A stretch of DNA of 64,000 bases from Siphonodentalium dalli (lineage: Eukaryota > Mollusca > Scaphopoda > Gadilida > Siphonodentaliidae), in assembly GCA_032622095.1 (NCBI GenBank), contig CP136064.1:190945794-191009793 (forward strand). The letters are read 5' to 3'. Shown here piece by piece: positions 44,722 through 57,227 of the stretch (within the stretch, counting starts at the first letter, position 1; each line of letters opens with the position of its first letter). Below the pieces are notes generated by a model, which was given only the letters and a program-made list of their open reading frames with translations, was not told the DNA's origin and ran no database searches. The position numbers were made by a program, and so were the translations under genes.

Positions 44722-46110
44722 ATATGGAGCTCTGTGTCAAGTGGTTAGTGCATCAGACTTGTCTTTGCCGTCAACACAGCTAGAGGAGTTTGCAGCCCGT
44801 CGGTGGCCTAATGTGAGTTTCACACAGCAGTGGCTTGGTCGAATTGATTGGCATGCAATCATTGGATTGTACGCTCTTCAAATTTCACGCCAAGTGGTGA
44901 CCCTTGATCAAGGACACTCATACTGTGACTGTTTTGCACCACCCATGTGTTATGAGCAGTAACAGATCTTGTTAGTATGCTAGCCACATTGTGGCTTAAC
45001 CTTCCCCTGTCCCCGGGCAGCAATAGATTGTTACTGAGTGTCAGGCCTCAGCTTACCAGGCGAGTAGGGCGAAATAGTCGCCCTCGACGCCTCGAAGTCG
45101 CCTTAGTGTCGCGCCAGGGAGAAGTGAAGTCGCCCTCCGATTTTCCCAAAATTATCCTACGGCTGTAGTAAGCGATAAGCCATGCATGCTATAGTGTTAC
45201 AAATCAATTATGAATATATCGCCTGCGAGTCAAACAGTGACAAAATGTTGACACAAGGTCGACTCCTTTTGTTTAACAGCGCTGAGTAAGTAAATGCGGT
45301 CTTCAATGTCCAGACAAGGATTATAATATATCAAACAAAGAAGCCTTCCGTTTTGGCCATACTTAATAAAGTGTTGGTTTCTGCTCGTCCCGACTGACTG
45401 CTTTAAAACCGCCGACGCAAATTATTATTATATTGCCGATTTAAACATTTTGTTTGTTTTAGTTCCGTTTCCGTCTTTGTGGTATTCCGTGTTTTTACGC
45501 AATAACAGAATGCTAATCGAACGGACCTCAAATAATTCTATTGAATCCGTACTCCCTTTAAATTATCCGATGTTACCTGATGTTACTGAATATATTTGAC
45601 GACAAAATTATCCGAGAGCACCATTTTATAGTGTGCAAATAAAGTTTTAATCGTTGTATTGCCTTGTTCGAAATAAAACGTGATCCATAACCGGAAAATC
45701 GTAATTTTATTCCCAATGATTCAGTGATTTTAGACTTAGAGACACTCGGTAGTCGATGTCAAGACTCAAGGCCGTTAATTGTGGCATATATATGCAAACC
45801 AAATGCAACAAACAATCTATATTACATTTAAATGAAAAATTTGAATTTTTTTCCATGATGTTTTTTTCGTTTGTTTAACCTCATATTAAATAAATTATCA
45901 GATGAAATTATTCTCCAGTCTCTCACTTCTCCCTATTTTTCTCTCACTTCTCCCTATTTCTGCCAGAGGGAGAAGTCACTTCTCCCTATTCTCAACCTGC
46001 AAGCTGAGGCCTGCTGAGTGTTAAGGCTCATCAGGGTAATAATTGTCATTACCGTCTTAGAACAATTATTTATTAATTGGTTAAGCGCTATATAAAAACT
46101 CATTATTATA
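44722..46110 (+). mobile_element. tRNA-type SINE, split by a hAT
   Basis: The 5' part (44722-45033) opens with an A-box-like GTCAAGTGGTTAGTGCATCA and a degenerate B box (GAGTTTGCAGCCCG), then CCCTTGATCAAGGACACTCA. The 3' part (46022-46110) has AAGCGCTATATAAAAACTCA and a TTATTATATTATTATG tail typical of SINE/LINE 3' ends. The two parts are separated by a hAT insertion. Confidence 0.6.
45042..46013. mobile_element. Non-autonomous hAT transposon (972 bp)
   Basis: 13-bp perfect TIRs CAGGCCTCAGCTT, TSD CTGAGTGT (45034-45041, 46014-46021). Right subterminal region has repeated CACTTCTCCCTATT; the left has GGGCGAAATAGTCGCCC and AGTCGCC repeats. No transposase frame. Confidence 0.9.
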
Positions 46111-46363
46111 TTATTATGTATTAGAGGGCAGAGACGAAGTTTAGGTCTGCTAAACTGATAGAGATGTTAGTCTATTTAAAGGGCTGCTAAAAGAACCATA
46201 ATAATGGGTTTAATGTTTAAACTTTTCATGGAGAAAAAAAATCCAAAGCTGACATTATAAAGTAATAAACGGAGATTTCATATAAATTAGTACTATTATT
46301 GTGTTTGTAAAAAAGCACACAAGTAACGGTACACTAACGTGACAGTGAGCAAGTTCTAACATA

Positions 46364-46720
46364 GATCATGCCATGAATCTCTACTCGGCTGTGCCCATGG
46401 TGATCATATTTCAACAGTTCAAAACATGGGAAATTTGTTATGTTCTAAAGGGGACCTTTAAAGAATTTATTTGATTGCCCAGGGAAAAATCCAAAGCAAA
46501 ATTGGCTGAAACAAATCATCTAATGATGGAATCTAGATCTGAGACCTTCACCTACTGTGAAATATATTATTAAGGAGAACGTAGAAACTAAGAAATATAT
46601 TACCTGTGTTATTTGTTTTACTTAAAGTTCTCTGTGACCGATCAGAACATCACAAATTTCCCATGTTAATGATGTTTTGAACTGGTGTTCCATATGATCT
46701 CTACGGACAAACCCAGAGTC
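46364..46720. mobile_element. Foldback element, GATCATGCC family
   Basis: Starts GATCATGCCATGAATCTCTA; arms pair through AGTTCAAAACAT and GGGAAATTTGT with 46620-46720. Interior has ACCTTCACCTACTGTGAA like the 6775-9135 copy. Confidence 0.7.
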
Positions 46721-47570
46721 ATATCAGTGAGATATCCCAGTCAGATTCTGGAAATCAAAATGATAAAAATACAGTGATTTTAAGCATTTACATATATAGT
46801 AATGAATAGCATTTTATGTTAGACAAATTTGGCAGTAATTTACAGTGAAAGTAAAATTCATTTTTATTTTTACCCTAACACTATTCCACAATGCCATCAA
46901 TTTGGTTGATCTAAATTAATTTATTCATTCCTCATACATTTCTTTCTGCCTTTTGCTTTGGGTCATGCATTTATAACAGAAGGAACCACAATTCACAATA
47001 CCAGTATATAGTGTCCATTGAAATATCATGGGAATGGCCTAACCACAAAACATTCACATAGGCGTATATGTGATATTTGCCAGACAAATTCTAAGCCGGG
47101 ATTGCCCCAAAATTAACGGGACAATGTCGAACATACATGGGCAAATGTATATTAATGATAAAATTTTACGAAGCAAAGTTACAATATTTATATCATACAT
47201 GTTTTCTGTTGCAATGGTCAACAGATGGCTTTTGCCATGTTATTTCAGATGGAATAGAAGTTTAATATAGAACCCCAATTTAAAATTCATGTGTTCAGGA
47301 TTGCTCCACTGGATATCCCCATGTCCATGTTTATGCCCTATTTTAACTTTAGAACTTATGTATACTATAGTCATCTCAATGATATGTACAGGTAATGCAA
47401 TATTGTGGTTAATAGATGCCCAAATTACACTGCCTCACACTCTGACACAGGGTTGTGTCGGGGAGGGTTATTAAAACACAAAAAAAATATCAGTATAAAG
47501 GCTACCCCATGACATGAGTTTAAAAATATACATAGACAGTCCTTCCAATGGTATCTGGAGAAGTCAACCC
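46721..47570. other. Gene-free stretch
   Basis: No supported feature. Confidence 0.4.
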
Positions 47571-48353
47571 TTAACTCTTTCGCTGCCACCCGCCACCACA
47601 GACGTACCCCCCAGTGCCACGCATCCTGTACATATATCCATGTATTTCAGGTATATATGGGTAATACATTATATCTCAAGCAGTTTCCAATAAAATTAGT
47701 TGAAACTTCACATGTATATAGACATAGGTATACCCTGTCGAATGCCGCCGTGGACACGCACACCAAGGTCACGTGACATTGGCGGCCATCTTGAATTAGT
47801 GGCTATTTGCCTGTATATGTACAGTTTGTGTGGGTATGAATGGGTGTGTTGTTTGTTTTCTAATTTTCAACCCAATTATACGATGTTCAACAGTAAGGTA
47901 CACGGGAGTAGCCTATATGAACCCACTTTGGAAATAAAATAGGTCACGTGACCTTGGCGTCCATCTTGGATTTATGCAAGTTGCCACCTATTTGTAGCAA
48001 AATTGGATACAATGGCGCACTTTGTTGAGTTCGTGCTTTTGTTGCTTGAATATTCCCTGATAGGTACAATTCCAAATATAAATATATATAATATAACCAT
48101 ACCCATATGTATATATACCTGCAGGGGGACATATAACCCTGCTCCGCCCCTTATAAGTCACGTGATCTTGACGGCCATCTTGAATTTCAGGAATATTGGG
48201 TTTTACGATGATTTATGTGAATTATATGGGTCACGCGGGCGTACGCATGGTCAACTCACCAACATAATTAATTTAGTTGCCTGTTATCACCACTGGAAAA
48301 CGACACAATAGACAAGGGTTGTTCAAAACCAGTAAAGGTGTATTATAAATAAA

Positions 48354-48700
48354 AGGTATAAGTATCTTATGTGCCGCAGGCGCCCCTCGATCATTAGAGT
48401 ATAGAGGTTAGTTACCCACCCACCACCCCAATCGCCACCCATGCATAGTATCTTATGCGACGCAGGCGCCCCTATAGAGGCTACTGCCCACATAAATAAT
48501 AGGTTAAAAGTATCTTATGCGCCACAGGCGCACCTCGATCATTAGAGTATAGAGGTTAGTTACCCACCCACCACCCCATCCCGCCACCCATAGTATCTTA
48601 TGCGCCGCAGGCGCCCCTATAATAGAGGCTACTGCCCACACAAATAATAGGTATAAGTAACTTATGCGCCACAGGCACCCCTCGATCATTATAGTATAGA
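48354..48700 (-). repeat. Minisatellite, ~2 units of the 143-bp repeat
   Basis: Reverse complement of the array at 55228-56110: GGCGCCCCTCGATCATTAGA, TTAGTTACCCACCCACCACC, CAGTATC-type words. Confidence 0.85.
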
Positions 48701-48748
48701 GGTAATAACAATAACTTCTTCAGTCCTGATTCTTCTGCGAGCAGCCAT
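48689..48748 (-). pseudogene. piggyBac-like transposase start (19 codons)
   Basis: The minus strand from 48748 reads MAARRRIRTEEVIVIT and stops at TAA three codons later, exactly where the minisatellite begins. MAARKR-x-TEE openings are seen in piggyBac/PGBD transposases. The body with the catalytic Asp triad is absent. Copy B has the same 19 codons with few changes, so both derive from an ancestor already truncated at this point. Non-coding relic. Confidence 0.55.
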
Positions 48749-49025
48749 TTTCTACTGATAACCACGTGCTAATAACAATGACGCAATATTCCGGCTCTGA
48801 CTGTACCTCCATAACGTCAGAAATAGCATGACCTTGAGGACATTGTCGCTTTAAATTGTTCGCGCGCAACAGTACTACAGATAAATACATTGTACACTGT
48901 CAAACATGCCGGAAAGAATAGAGTTATATCCCATACATTAGACTACATACCAAATTCGCAAAAATGCGCGATTGGCAGCGTCTGCGAAGTTCGCATTTAT
49001 GCGCGTTTGGCAGCGAAAGAGTTAA

Positions 49026-49477
49026 CAAAGTTATCCCCAGAGTAGTCAGACCCAAGAGAAATCGACACACTATGTAGATTAGCGTCATGCATGACGTTTG
49101 CATTAAACAAGTGTCATTATCTGTGTCCAACAGTTTGCCACATTGTTTGGTGTCAAAGGGGATTACATCACTTTGTAGCTTTCTTGGTTTTTCACAAATA
49201 GGGGATTAAGAAACAGGAAATATTGTTACACTGATGTGTGCTTAATTAATATTAGAAATAAAACTACCAACATAATTTTTTCCTGGCTTTGGACCGGCTC
49301 ATCAACAGCCAAACAACCTGAACACAGTTGAAGTTACATACGTGTGTGTCAATTTTGGCGAAAACTCCGAGCTGCTTTCCACATTCCTACTTCAAAGTCA
49401 GTTGTCATTCAATGCAACTTCAAAGTCCTGAAAAACAGACCGATCATTTTTAGTGAGTTTCTTGGCACAGAGCAAAC
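49026..49477. other. Gene-free spacer
   Basis: No supported feature. Confidence 0.4.
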
Positions 49478-50626
49478 ATTTTTTCCCTCCAGATATTATC
49501 TCCACATATTATCTTGACATCTCAACATATTACAAATACATCTCGAGATCTCGACTAAATCTCAAGATTTCGACATACGCATTTTGAGATCTCGACGTTA
49601 TCATGATCTCAACATATTATTACCGGTATGATGAAATCTCTAGTTATTTTCTCAAGATCTCGACATATACAACTCGAGGTATCGACAAACACATCTCGAG
49701 ATAATATCTTGAGATACATCAATATATAAATGTGCTTAAAATACAGCATTATAGCCTAATGTTCCTATAACTACCGCTATATGGCACAAGAAATTATATC
49801 ATTGGTCAGTACGACTCAGTATGCTATACAGTTCACTGCGAATTGGACAATAACCTCACCATTACACTGTATACGCATATTCCTTATTCGGAAACATTCG
49901 GTATTGACCAAATAAATGGTGCGATGGGTTGGGCCATCCCAGTTTTGATTAACGTTAGGTCAAGGTTAGGGTTCGCTTAACACTTGGGTAACCCCAACCC
50001 ATAATTTACCATCCCACCCCAGTCAGGGTTAGTATCCCGTCAAGTTCTGATTATGGTTAGGATTATACTAGTAGGCTCAGTGTTAAGGTTTAGTTTAATG
50101 TTCATGTCTGCTACTTTTCCATTCGGGTCATGCAGACTTATATTAGTCTAGGATCCCACCCAACTTGTCATGTCCCATCTCATCACGACGATGTCCAATC
50201 AATTGCCACCCTGTTACCGTCTCAGTCATGGGAAAAGGTTGAATATCCTGTCCATGCCAGTCATGTTTATGGTTATGGTCAGGGTTAGGCTTTAGGTAAC
50301 TTTCCGCATTCCCACTTGCCTCATCGAGTCCTGAACTGTATCACCATGTTCCGGATAGGGTCAGGGTAAGGGACAAATGAAACACATTTCGATTTGAAAG
50401 TGGTTGTGTGATCTGGCAAATATCAAATTGTTGTATAAAAGTCCTTTATAGCTGGAATAGCCTGCATTATCTTTTTTAAAATGTTCATTACATACTGAAC
50501 CTGAATCTCCTTTCGCGAATGGTTCCTGACAACTCAGTTGATCCAGTAGACAGGCCCAAGTTGTGACATCGAGATAATATGTCGACCTGTCGAGATAATA
50601 TTTGGGGGGGGGGGGGAAATGTATTG
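49478..50626. mobile_element. Probable TIR element with CTCGAGATCTCGAC motifs
   Basis: Left end ACATTTTTTCCCTCC-x-ATATTATCTC and right end inverse ACATTTCCCCCC...ATATTATCTCGAC are inverted over about 50 bp. Left subterminal region 49500-49720 is packed with ATCTCGAGATCTCGAC variants. The interior has irregular GGTTAGGGTT words. TSD not determined. Confidence 0.55.
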
Positions 50627-50830
50627 ACCATGTCACAAATGAGCCACCATAGAGTACTAGACCTGAGATGGGAAAGAATCTATTTAACTAAATCTTCAGA
50701 CAGTTCAATATTGAATCCATTGATCACAACATCTGCTTTGTCATCGGTTGTCAACTGAGAAAGAACATGGAAAATATTTATGTAATGGATTAAATAAATT
50801 CTATTTTTTATAATTTGTCATGATTATATA
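50627..50830. other. Gene-free spacer
   Basis: No supported feature. Confidence 0.4.
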
Positions 50831-53775
50831 ATATACTAGCAGGGTTACCCGGCGTTGCCCAGGTTAATGTATGCTGTGGATATTTGTTGGGAATAGAGAA
50901 TGCTCTTGCTTAAAGTGTTATACGTTTTCTCATAAATTGTATATTCAAATAGCATCACAAAACAAGCTTGTTGCCCAATCCTCGTTTGAACACTTTAAGA
51001 TTATATGTTATGTATTTATTGTTTGTAATTATGTTCTGTTTAGTTCAAATAAAATATTGTTTAAACCAAACATGATTATTACAGTCATGGAATATAAGTA
51101 GTGGCTCATCCTGTCAATTGTCATTCTGTTTATCGCGATTAATCCGTTCCACCAATAATGAAGTATTTATTTATTTACAACTGCGTATTCATTAGACGTT
51201 ATAATATGATACATGAACATCATAAACACATTAGTTCGATAAAAGATGATAATTGGGTTTTACATATTGAGATGTATCAATCAATCTAGTGGGTTGGACT
51301 AAGATCTCGAGGACACCTGGCTATCATATCTCCATGAAGATACAGATGTTTCAAAGAAATTTCCAGGTGCTCCTCTGTTCATGGTGCTATATATTGGCTA
51401 AATATTCTCAGCTACATGTGCCAGACACAGAGCGAGATTTTGAGTTGTTTATGTCAGTCGATGAGTCTGTTCTAAAACCCTTGTCAGATGTCAGTATTGG
51501 TAGGATCCTGAAAAGTCTTGTGCTACTAACTGCATTTTTTCTTGTATATCAGAAGAAACTATATTTGACTGCACACTGTGACCACTATTTTTGAACAGGC
51601 CTTCCATATAGAACTATATTTGACTGCACACTGTGACCACTATTTTTGAACAGGCCTTCCATATATCTCTTGACAAATTGTAACTTTTTGTGGAAACTGT
51701 ATTGAATGGAACAGACTAAATTTTGTTATTATATATATGCAATCCTCTGACGGATCGAGGTCTCTCAGTTTGCACGAATATATGTATCTCTTCAATAGAA
51801 TGATAAATATAAGTTTAATGCTTCTTCTAGTTTATCTCTTTTTGCTAGCTCATTGTGTGAATGCCTTGATTGCCATTCCCATATAAATATGACTGTTAAG
51901 AAGATATAATTGTTCAAGTGACTTATGTGGATCACCATATGTCGGGATTGTGAAATGTGAACGCCCAACTACTTAAAATGATATGGAGATGGCCTGGTGA
52001 CTGTATATAACTTATATGTGGATATCGGTGAATAGCAATCTTATCAATGATAGTGCATATCCGCTCGCCATCCGTGACGCAAACGACACCAAATGTGATT
52101 CAATTCATGGTATATCATTAGAGAAAAACGTGTATGAATTTGGTGGAATTTGGTTTATTAAATCAATTGTTGATGCAACGCCGACTCGAACAACGCCATA
52201 TTGCGAAGGTGATTATGTATTCGTTTGGTGGAAATCAGCGACAAAACTATTTCACCATATTTTTTTAATTTCCCCTCCCACCAACAGCGTCATTTTAGAA
52301 AATTTTAACCCGCACCATTATCTTCCTTGTAAAAAGCTACCCCTCTTAGAACGCCTTGGTGCCATCTCAATTGTACCACGTGAAGTTATATATAGAACGC
52401 ACACAGACAGACAAAAAGACAGACAGACAGCACAATTTTATTTCTTGTATCATTTGAGAAGAACGTGTCTGAATTTGAAGGTAATTGGTACTAAAAATAT
52501 TTTGTATCAGTTTTGGTGACCCTCCCGTCCCTATTTCGGACTCAAGCTGCACACACTGAGACTCATTAGAGATTAGAGATGCATATATATGAAATTAGTG
52601 AAAATTGGCGAGTATACAAATTTGTAACAAATTTAAGGTCCCCATATCTCTCACCCATAGGGCACCAATTTGGTGTATCTAAACCACACGATAAGATTCC
52701 TCGTATCACGGAGAAGAATATGTATCAATCTGGTGGAAATCGGCACTAAACATATAGATATAATTTTTTGTGTCCCTCTCATCTCTATACACCACTGACT
52801 CGAATGGCCCCACTTGTAACATCCTTAAACCACACGTTACACTCCTGATATCATGGAGATTATTGTTTATAAGTTTGGTGATAATCGGCGACTAAACAAT
52901 TTTTTTTATCAAATTTGATGCCAATCCCTCCCCTCTCCATCTCTCATCTAAACAGCACCACTATGGCGTCTTTAAATCACGATTAGATTCCTCGCATCAT
53001 GGATAAGAACGTGTATCAATTTGGTGGAAATTGGCGCTAAAAAAATTGTGCATAAATTTTGGTGCCCCTGTCCCTTTCAATGCAAACCTGACTCGAATGA
53101 GGCCATTTTGACAGATAAAAGCCACACCATTAGACTCCTCATACCATGGGGATGATTTTGTTTAAGTGTGGTGGCAATAGGCGACTTATTATCAAATTTA
53201 GTGCCCACCCCTCCTAATCTCTCATCCAAAACAACAATTTGGCGTTGTTAAATCGCACAATTAGATTCCTTGTATCATGAAGAAGAATAGATATCAATTT
53301 GGTGGAAATCGGCGCTAAAATTAGTTTAATCAATTTTGGTGCCCCTCCCCCCTTCCGTTAATTCCTGACTCAAACGACGCCACTTTTGACATATTTAAAC
53401 CACACCGTTGGATTCTTCATATCATGGGGATGATTATATGTAAGTTTCGTGGCAATCGGCGACAGAAAAAATATCTGCCCCCCCCCCCCTTCTGGGCACC
53501 CCTGACGCGAACGGCGCGACTTTTGCCATATTTAAATTTTAAACCACGCCATTAGATTCCTCATATTATGGGGATGATTATATATAAGTTTGGTGGCAAT
53601 CGGCGACAAATTTGTTTCTGCCCCTCCCCCTTTTCTGCCCCTGACAACAACGGCGTCACTTTAGAAAATTCTAACCCCGACCATTATCTTTCTCATAAAA
53701 ATCTACTCCTAGTAGACCCCTTTGGCATCATCTAGATGGTCCCCTGTGGATTTCTATAGAACACAGACAGACAGT
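50831..53775. repeat. Dispersed repeat with degenerate ~143-bp tandem region
   Basis: Opens TATACTAGCAGGGTTACCCG then GCGTTGCCC. From about 52040 to 53700 at least seven units are seen (TTAGATTCCTC-like phrases at about 52690, 52846, 52983, 53130, 53261, 53408, 53552), each with ATCATGGGGATGATT and TTTGGTGGCAATCGGCGAC. Ends in ACACAGACAGACAG (also at 52400). A ~55-bp direct repeat lies at 51555-51665. The 167-codon frame at 52016-52519 is this repeat. Confidence 0.65.
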
Positions 53776-53955
53776 CGCAAATATAGATATAGATAATTCG
53801 GAAAGTTTTAGATACTTAGGGCAACGTTTTTTCAAAAAATTAGGTATATTTGCTTGTTCGATATCAGATATTTTTGCTCATTTACATACGCCCAATGTGA
53901 GTTTTGTCAAATTTCTTCAATAAAACAATATGTTTTGTTTGCAGTTGTAACTACC

Positions 53956-53979
53956 GGGGGGGGGGGGGGGGGGGGGGGG
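53956..53979. repeat. Poly-G tract (24 G)
   Basis: Homopolymer; length uncertain in any assembly. Confidence 0.9.
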
Positions 53980-54356
53980 CGTGGAAATGCTGTTTTTAGA
54001 TTGCTCAAAAATTCCATTCCATTCAATTTTTCCTGGGCAATTTACCAATCGTAGCCCAGCGTAACCCCCAACAGACTGCAAAAAGTGCAAACCATCTCAT
54101 GGACTTGTTCCTAGTACTAACCTCCTCTACGCTAAGGCATAGACATTCCAGCATGTAGCGACTAGTAATTGCCGACAGAGCTTCTGGGGATTACGTGGTT
54201 GATATATATATAGCGCCACCAGAAATCCCCCAGGTAACCAGCGCCCAGGTGAACTGGAGCATAGGAAAGCAGTACAACTACTACATCATTAGCTCATGAC
54301 GTCGTATCAGAAAAGAGTAGGGAGCGGAATTCTCCCTAAGCCCCATAAGATGGAGA
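53980..54356. other. Gene-free spacer left of the MULE nest
   Basis: No supported feature; directly abuts the 9-bp TSD at 54357-54365. Confidence 0.4.
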
Positions 54357-54439
54357 CTTACTGGAGCTGAAGGGGTCACTCTCGCCAAAAGTGCTGAAGT
54401 GTGCACAGGTTTTGAAAATGTGCTGAAGGGTTCACAGGT

Positions 54440-54820
54440 TCGAACGATCAGACGACATTCAATCGTAAGTGAAGGATTGGGCCTGACAAAATCGTGGATA
54501 GTGTTTGTTCACACGATTGTGATGTCGTCGTACATGATGATATTGTAGGTTATTCGTAAGCATGTGATTGACTACCCTTCGATCTTTCCAGCCATGATTT
54601 TTACGTACACACGACTGCGATTACGTCGCAAGTGGATGTATCCAAGGATATGCCATGAATTTGAATCTAAAATCAAACAGTACGTGCTTGATGTTATTTT
54701 TTGACTTGTGATATTGAGTGATTATTGACGTGAGTATACGCATTCTTAAGTTCTACCGGTTATTTCCTATGACGTAAATCCTTCCACTTACGATTGAATC
54801 GTGGTCGTCTGAACGTTCAC
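54440..54820 (+). mobile_element. MITE GTGAACGTTCAGAC, copy 1
   Basis: Right end CCACTTACGATTGAATCGTG then GTCGTCTGAACGTTCAC; left end is a decayed inverse (CGAACGATCAGACGACATTC). Interior has CGATT and GATGTCGTCG repeats. Same orientation as copy 2 at 60615. Confidence 0.7.
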
Positions 54821-55167
54821 TAAATAATGTTTAGTTTTCGTATCTGCCATGATTTCTGTTAGAGAATAATTGTTTACATTCCAATGAACATTAACTCTTT
54901 CGCTGCGAAACGCGCATAAATGCGAACTTCGAAGACGCTGCCAATCGCGCATTTTTGCGAATTTGGTATGTAGTTTAATGTATGGGATATAACTCTATTC
55001 TTTCCGGCATGTTTGACAGTGTACAATGTATTTATCTGTAGTACTGTTGCGCGCGAACAATTTAAAGCGACAATGTCCTCAATGTCATGCTATTTCTGAC
55101 GTTATGGGAGTACAGCCTTAGCCGGAATATTGCGTCATTGTTGTTAGCACGTGGTTATCAGTCGAAA

Positions 55168-55227
55168 ATGGCTGCTCGCAAAAGACTCAGGACTGAAGAA
55201 GTTATTGTTATTACCTGTATACTCTAA
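55168..55227 (+). pseudogene. piggyBac-like transposase start (19 codons)
   Basis: ATG at 55168 reads MAARKRLRTEEVIVIT, then TCIL and TAA. Counterpart of 48689-48748. The upstream sequence (GCACGTGGTTATCAGTCGAAA) is the old 5' UTR. The coding sequence is replaced by the 143-bp repeat immediately after codon 16. Confidence 0.55.
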
Positions 55228-56110
55228 TGATCGAGGGGCGCCTGCGTCGCATAAGATACTTATACCTATTATTTATGTGGGCAGTAGCCTACTAGTATAT
55301 AGCGGCGCCTGTGGCGCATAAGATACTATGGGTGGCGGGATGGGGTGGTGGGTGGGTAACTAACCTCTATACTCTAATGATCGAGGGGCGCCTGCGACGC
55401 GTAAGATACTTATACCTATTATTTATGTGGGCAGTAGCCTCTATAGGGGCGCCTGCGGCGCATAAGATACTATGGGTGGCGGGATGCGGTGGTGGGTGGG
55501 TAGCTAACCTCTATACTCTAATGGTCGAGGGGCGCCTGCGGAGCATAAGATACTTATACCTATTATTTATGTGGCAGTAGTCTCTATGGGGGCGCCTGTG
55601 GTGCATAAGATACTATGGGTGGCGGGATGGGGAGGTGGGTGGGTAACTAACCTCTACACTCTAATGATCGAGGGGCGCCCTCGGCGCATAAGATACTTAT
55701 ACCTATTATTTATGTGGCAGTAGTCTCTATGGGGGCGCCTGTGGTGCATAAGATACTATGGGTGGCGGGATGGGGAAGTGGGTGGGTAACTAACCTCTAT
55801 ACTCTAATGATCGAGGGGGCGCCCTCGGCGCATAAGATACTTATACCTATTATTTATGTGGCAGTAGCCTCTATAGCAGCGCCTGCGGCGCATAAGATAA
55901 TGTGGGTAGCGGGATGGGGAGGTGGGTGGGTAATTAACCTCTAATGATCGAGGGGCGCCTGCGGCGCATAAGATACTTATACCTATTATTTATGTGGGCA
56001 GTAGCCTCTATAGGGGCGCCTGCGGCGCATAAGATACTATGGGTGGCGGGATATAAGGTGGCGGGTGGGTAACTAACCTCTATACTCTAATGATCGAGGG
56101 GCGCATACGG
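55228..56110 (+). repeat. GC-rich minisatellite, ~143-bp period, about six units
   Basis: CATAAGATACTATGGGTGGC recurs at 55317, 55461, 55604, 55747, 55891 (variant) and 56028 (spacing 137-144). Each unit has two half-units sharing GGGGCGCCTGCGGCGCATAA. Open frames here (KILWVAGWGGGWV) are repeat translations and do not persist because 143 is not a multiple of three. Confidence 0.92.
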
Positions 56111-56490
56111 TGCATACATGTACGACACTTATGGGTGATTCTCAAAAAATGTCAACCAGAAGGGTAAAAATTTGAATTTGTCCTAAGATTGTGATTTTTT
56201 TTTAATTTGTTTGTGAAGACTCTGATTTGTTTGAAAAATTTAAATTTTATTCCTGTTTGCCAGAATATTTCTTGTTATGCATGTGGGACACAGGGGACAA
56301 AAAGTCTCAAATACTTGTGAAAATCTAATTCCAAATTAGTATTATGAAAAAATAGTTGCTAATATACACCAGGCCATAGTTTTATCTCATTTTATATTGT
56401 TTGAGTAGTCAAAACTATAATCAAACATACTACTTCAAAGAACAGTGCATCAATTTCTTGATATGACACAATACACCTTGTGAGTTTAAC

Positions 56491-56689
56491 TGTAACGTAC
56501 GTGACAAAAATGAACTGTTTAGTATTCTTATTACACGAAAACTATGTAAAGGAATATAACAGTTGCATTATTGTATGAAGTAAATGGATTGGAAAATGAT
56601 GACGGTTAATCAGAAGTGTGCTTGTGGTAGGTAAAGACACTTAAATACTCTATAAGTTATGTAACGCACGTGACGTCACGTACGTTACA
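56491..56689. repeat. Subterminal sites TGTAACGTACGTGAC, left cluster (3)
   Basis: Copies at 56491-56505, 56660-56674 (one change) and 56675-56689 (inverted). The last two abut to form a 30-bp palindrome with one mismatched position. Confidence 0.88.
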
Positions 56690-57227
56690 TTTTAATTTAT
56701 TGCAACTAAACATCAATTGCCCATTCTGTTTTATACTATGATGCTTCTACTAACAGAAGCACTTAATCTACATGATTTGACATCTACATCTCCATTGTTT
56801 ACCAGCAGATTGGCTAATATACATTAGTTTTAGTGGTTATAGGTGATTTGTGCAATCTCTTGAAATCAATTGTTCCAGACATGGCGAAACAAACATGTTT
56901 TATAATTTATTGAAATGCAGAGGCCAGTTACTTCTTATTGTTCAGTTACCCAGAGTTCCAGAAACTGCCTAATAGATGGTTAGCATTTCTCCCAATTTAA
57001 ATTTCATACAGTACAGCTGTACTACAGCATAACACATACACAATGTAGCAATATTTCAGCAGAAAGTGTAGCAATTTCATATAGATCATACATGTCTAAT
57101 TAACCCTTCAATTCTATTACTTTGTTATTTCCAGTGATATTTATTAGAACAGTGGCCTAAATAATAGGCAGTGAAAATCAAAGAGTGCTATTCTGACATT
57201 AGTTGTCCATTATTTATACGTTTAAAG

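Larger units (their letters stand above)
47575..49021 (-). mobile_element. piggyBac-derived element A (1.45 kb)
   Basis: 14-bp perfect TIRs CTCTTTCGCTGCCA flanked by TTAA (47571-47574, 49022-49025). Contains a 19-codon transposase start on the minus strand and a GC-rich minisatellite. Homologous along its length to 54895-60556 in inverted orientation, and preserves the empty site for the 3.6-kb insertion there. Confidence 0.9.

Noticed and set aside
49950-50310. Interstitial telomere-like GGTTAGGGTT words
   Set aside because: They are scattered and irregular, without a tandem TTAGGG run.
52016-52519. 167-codon frame (plus)
   Set aside because: Lies in the degenerate 143-bp tandem region and ends in translated ACAGACAG repeat.
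55311-55944. Tryptophan/glycine-rich repeated peptide frames
   Set aside because: They are the minisatellite read through; the 143-144-bp period shifts the frame between units.
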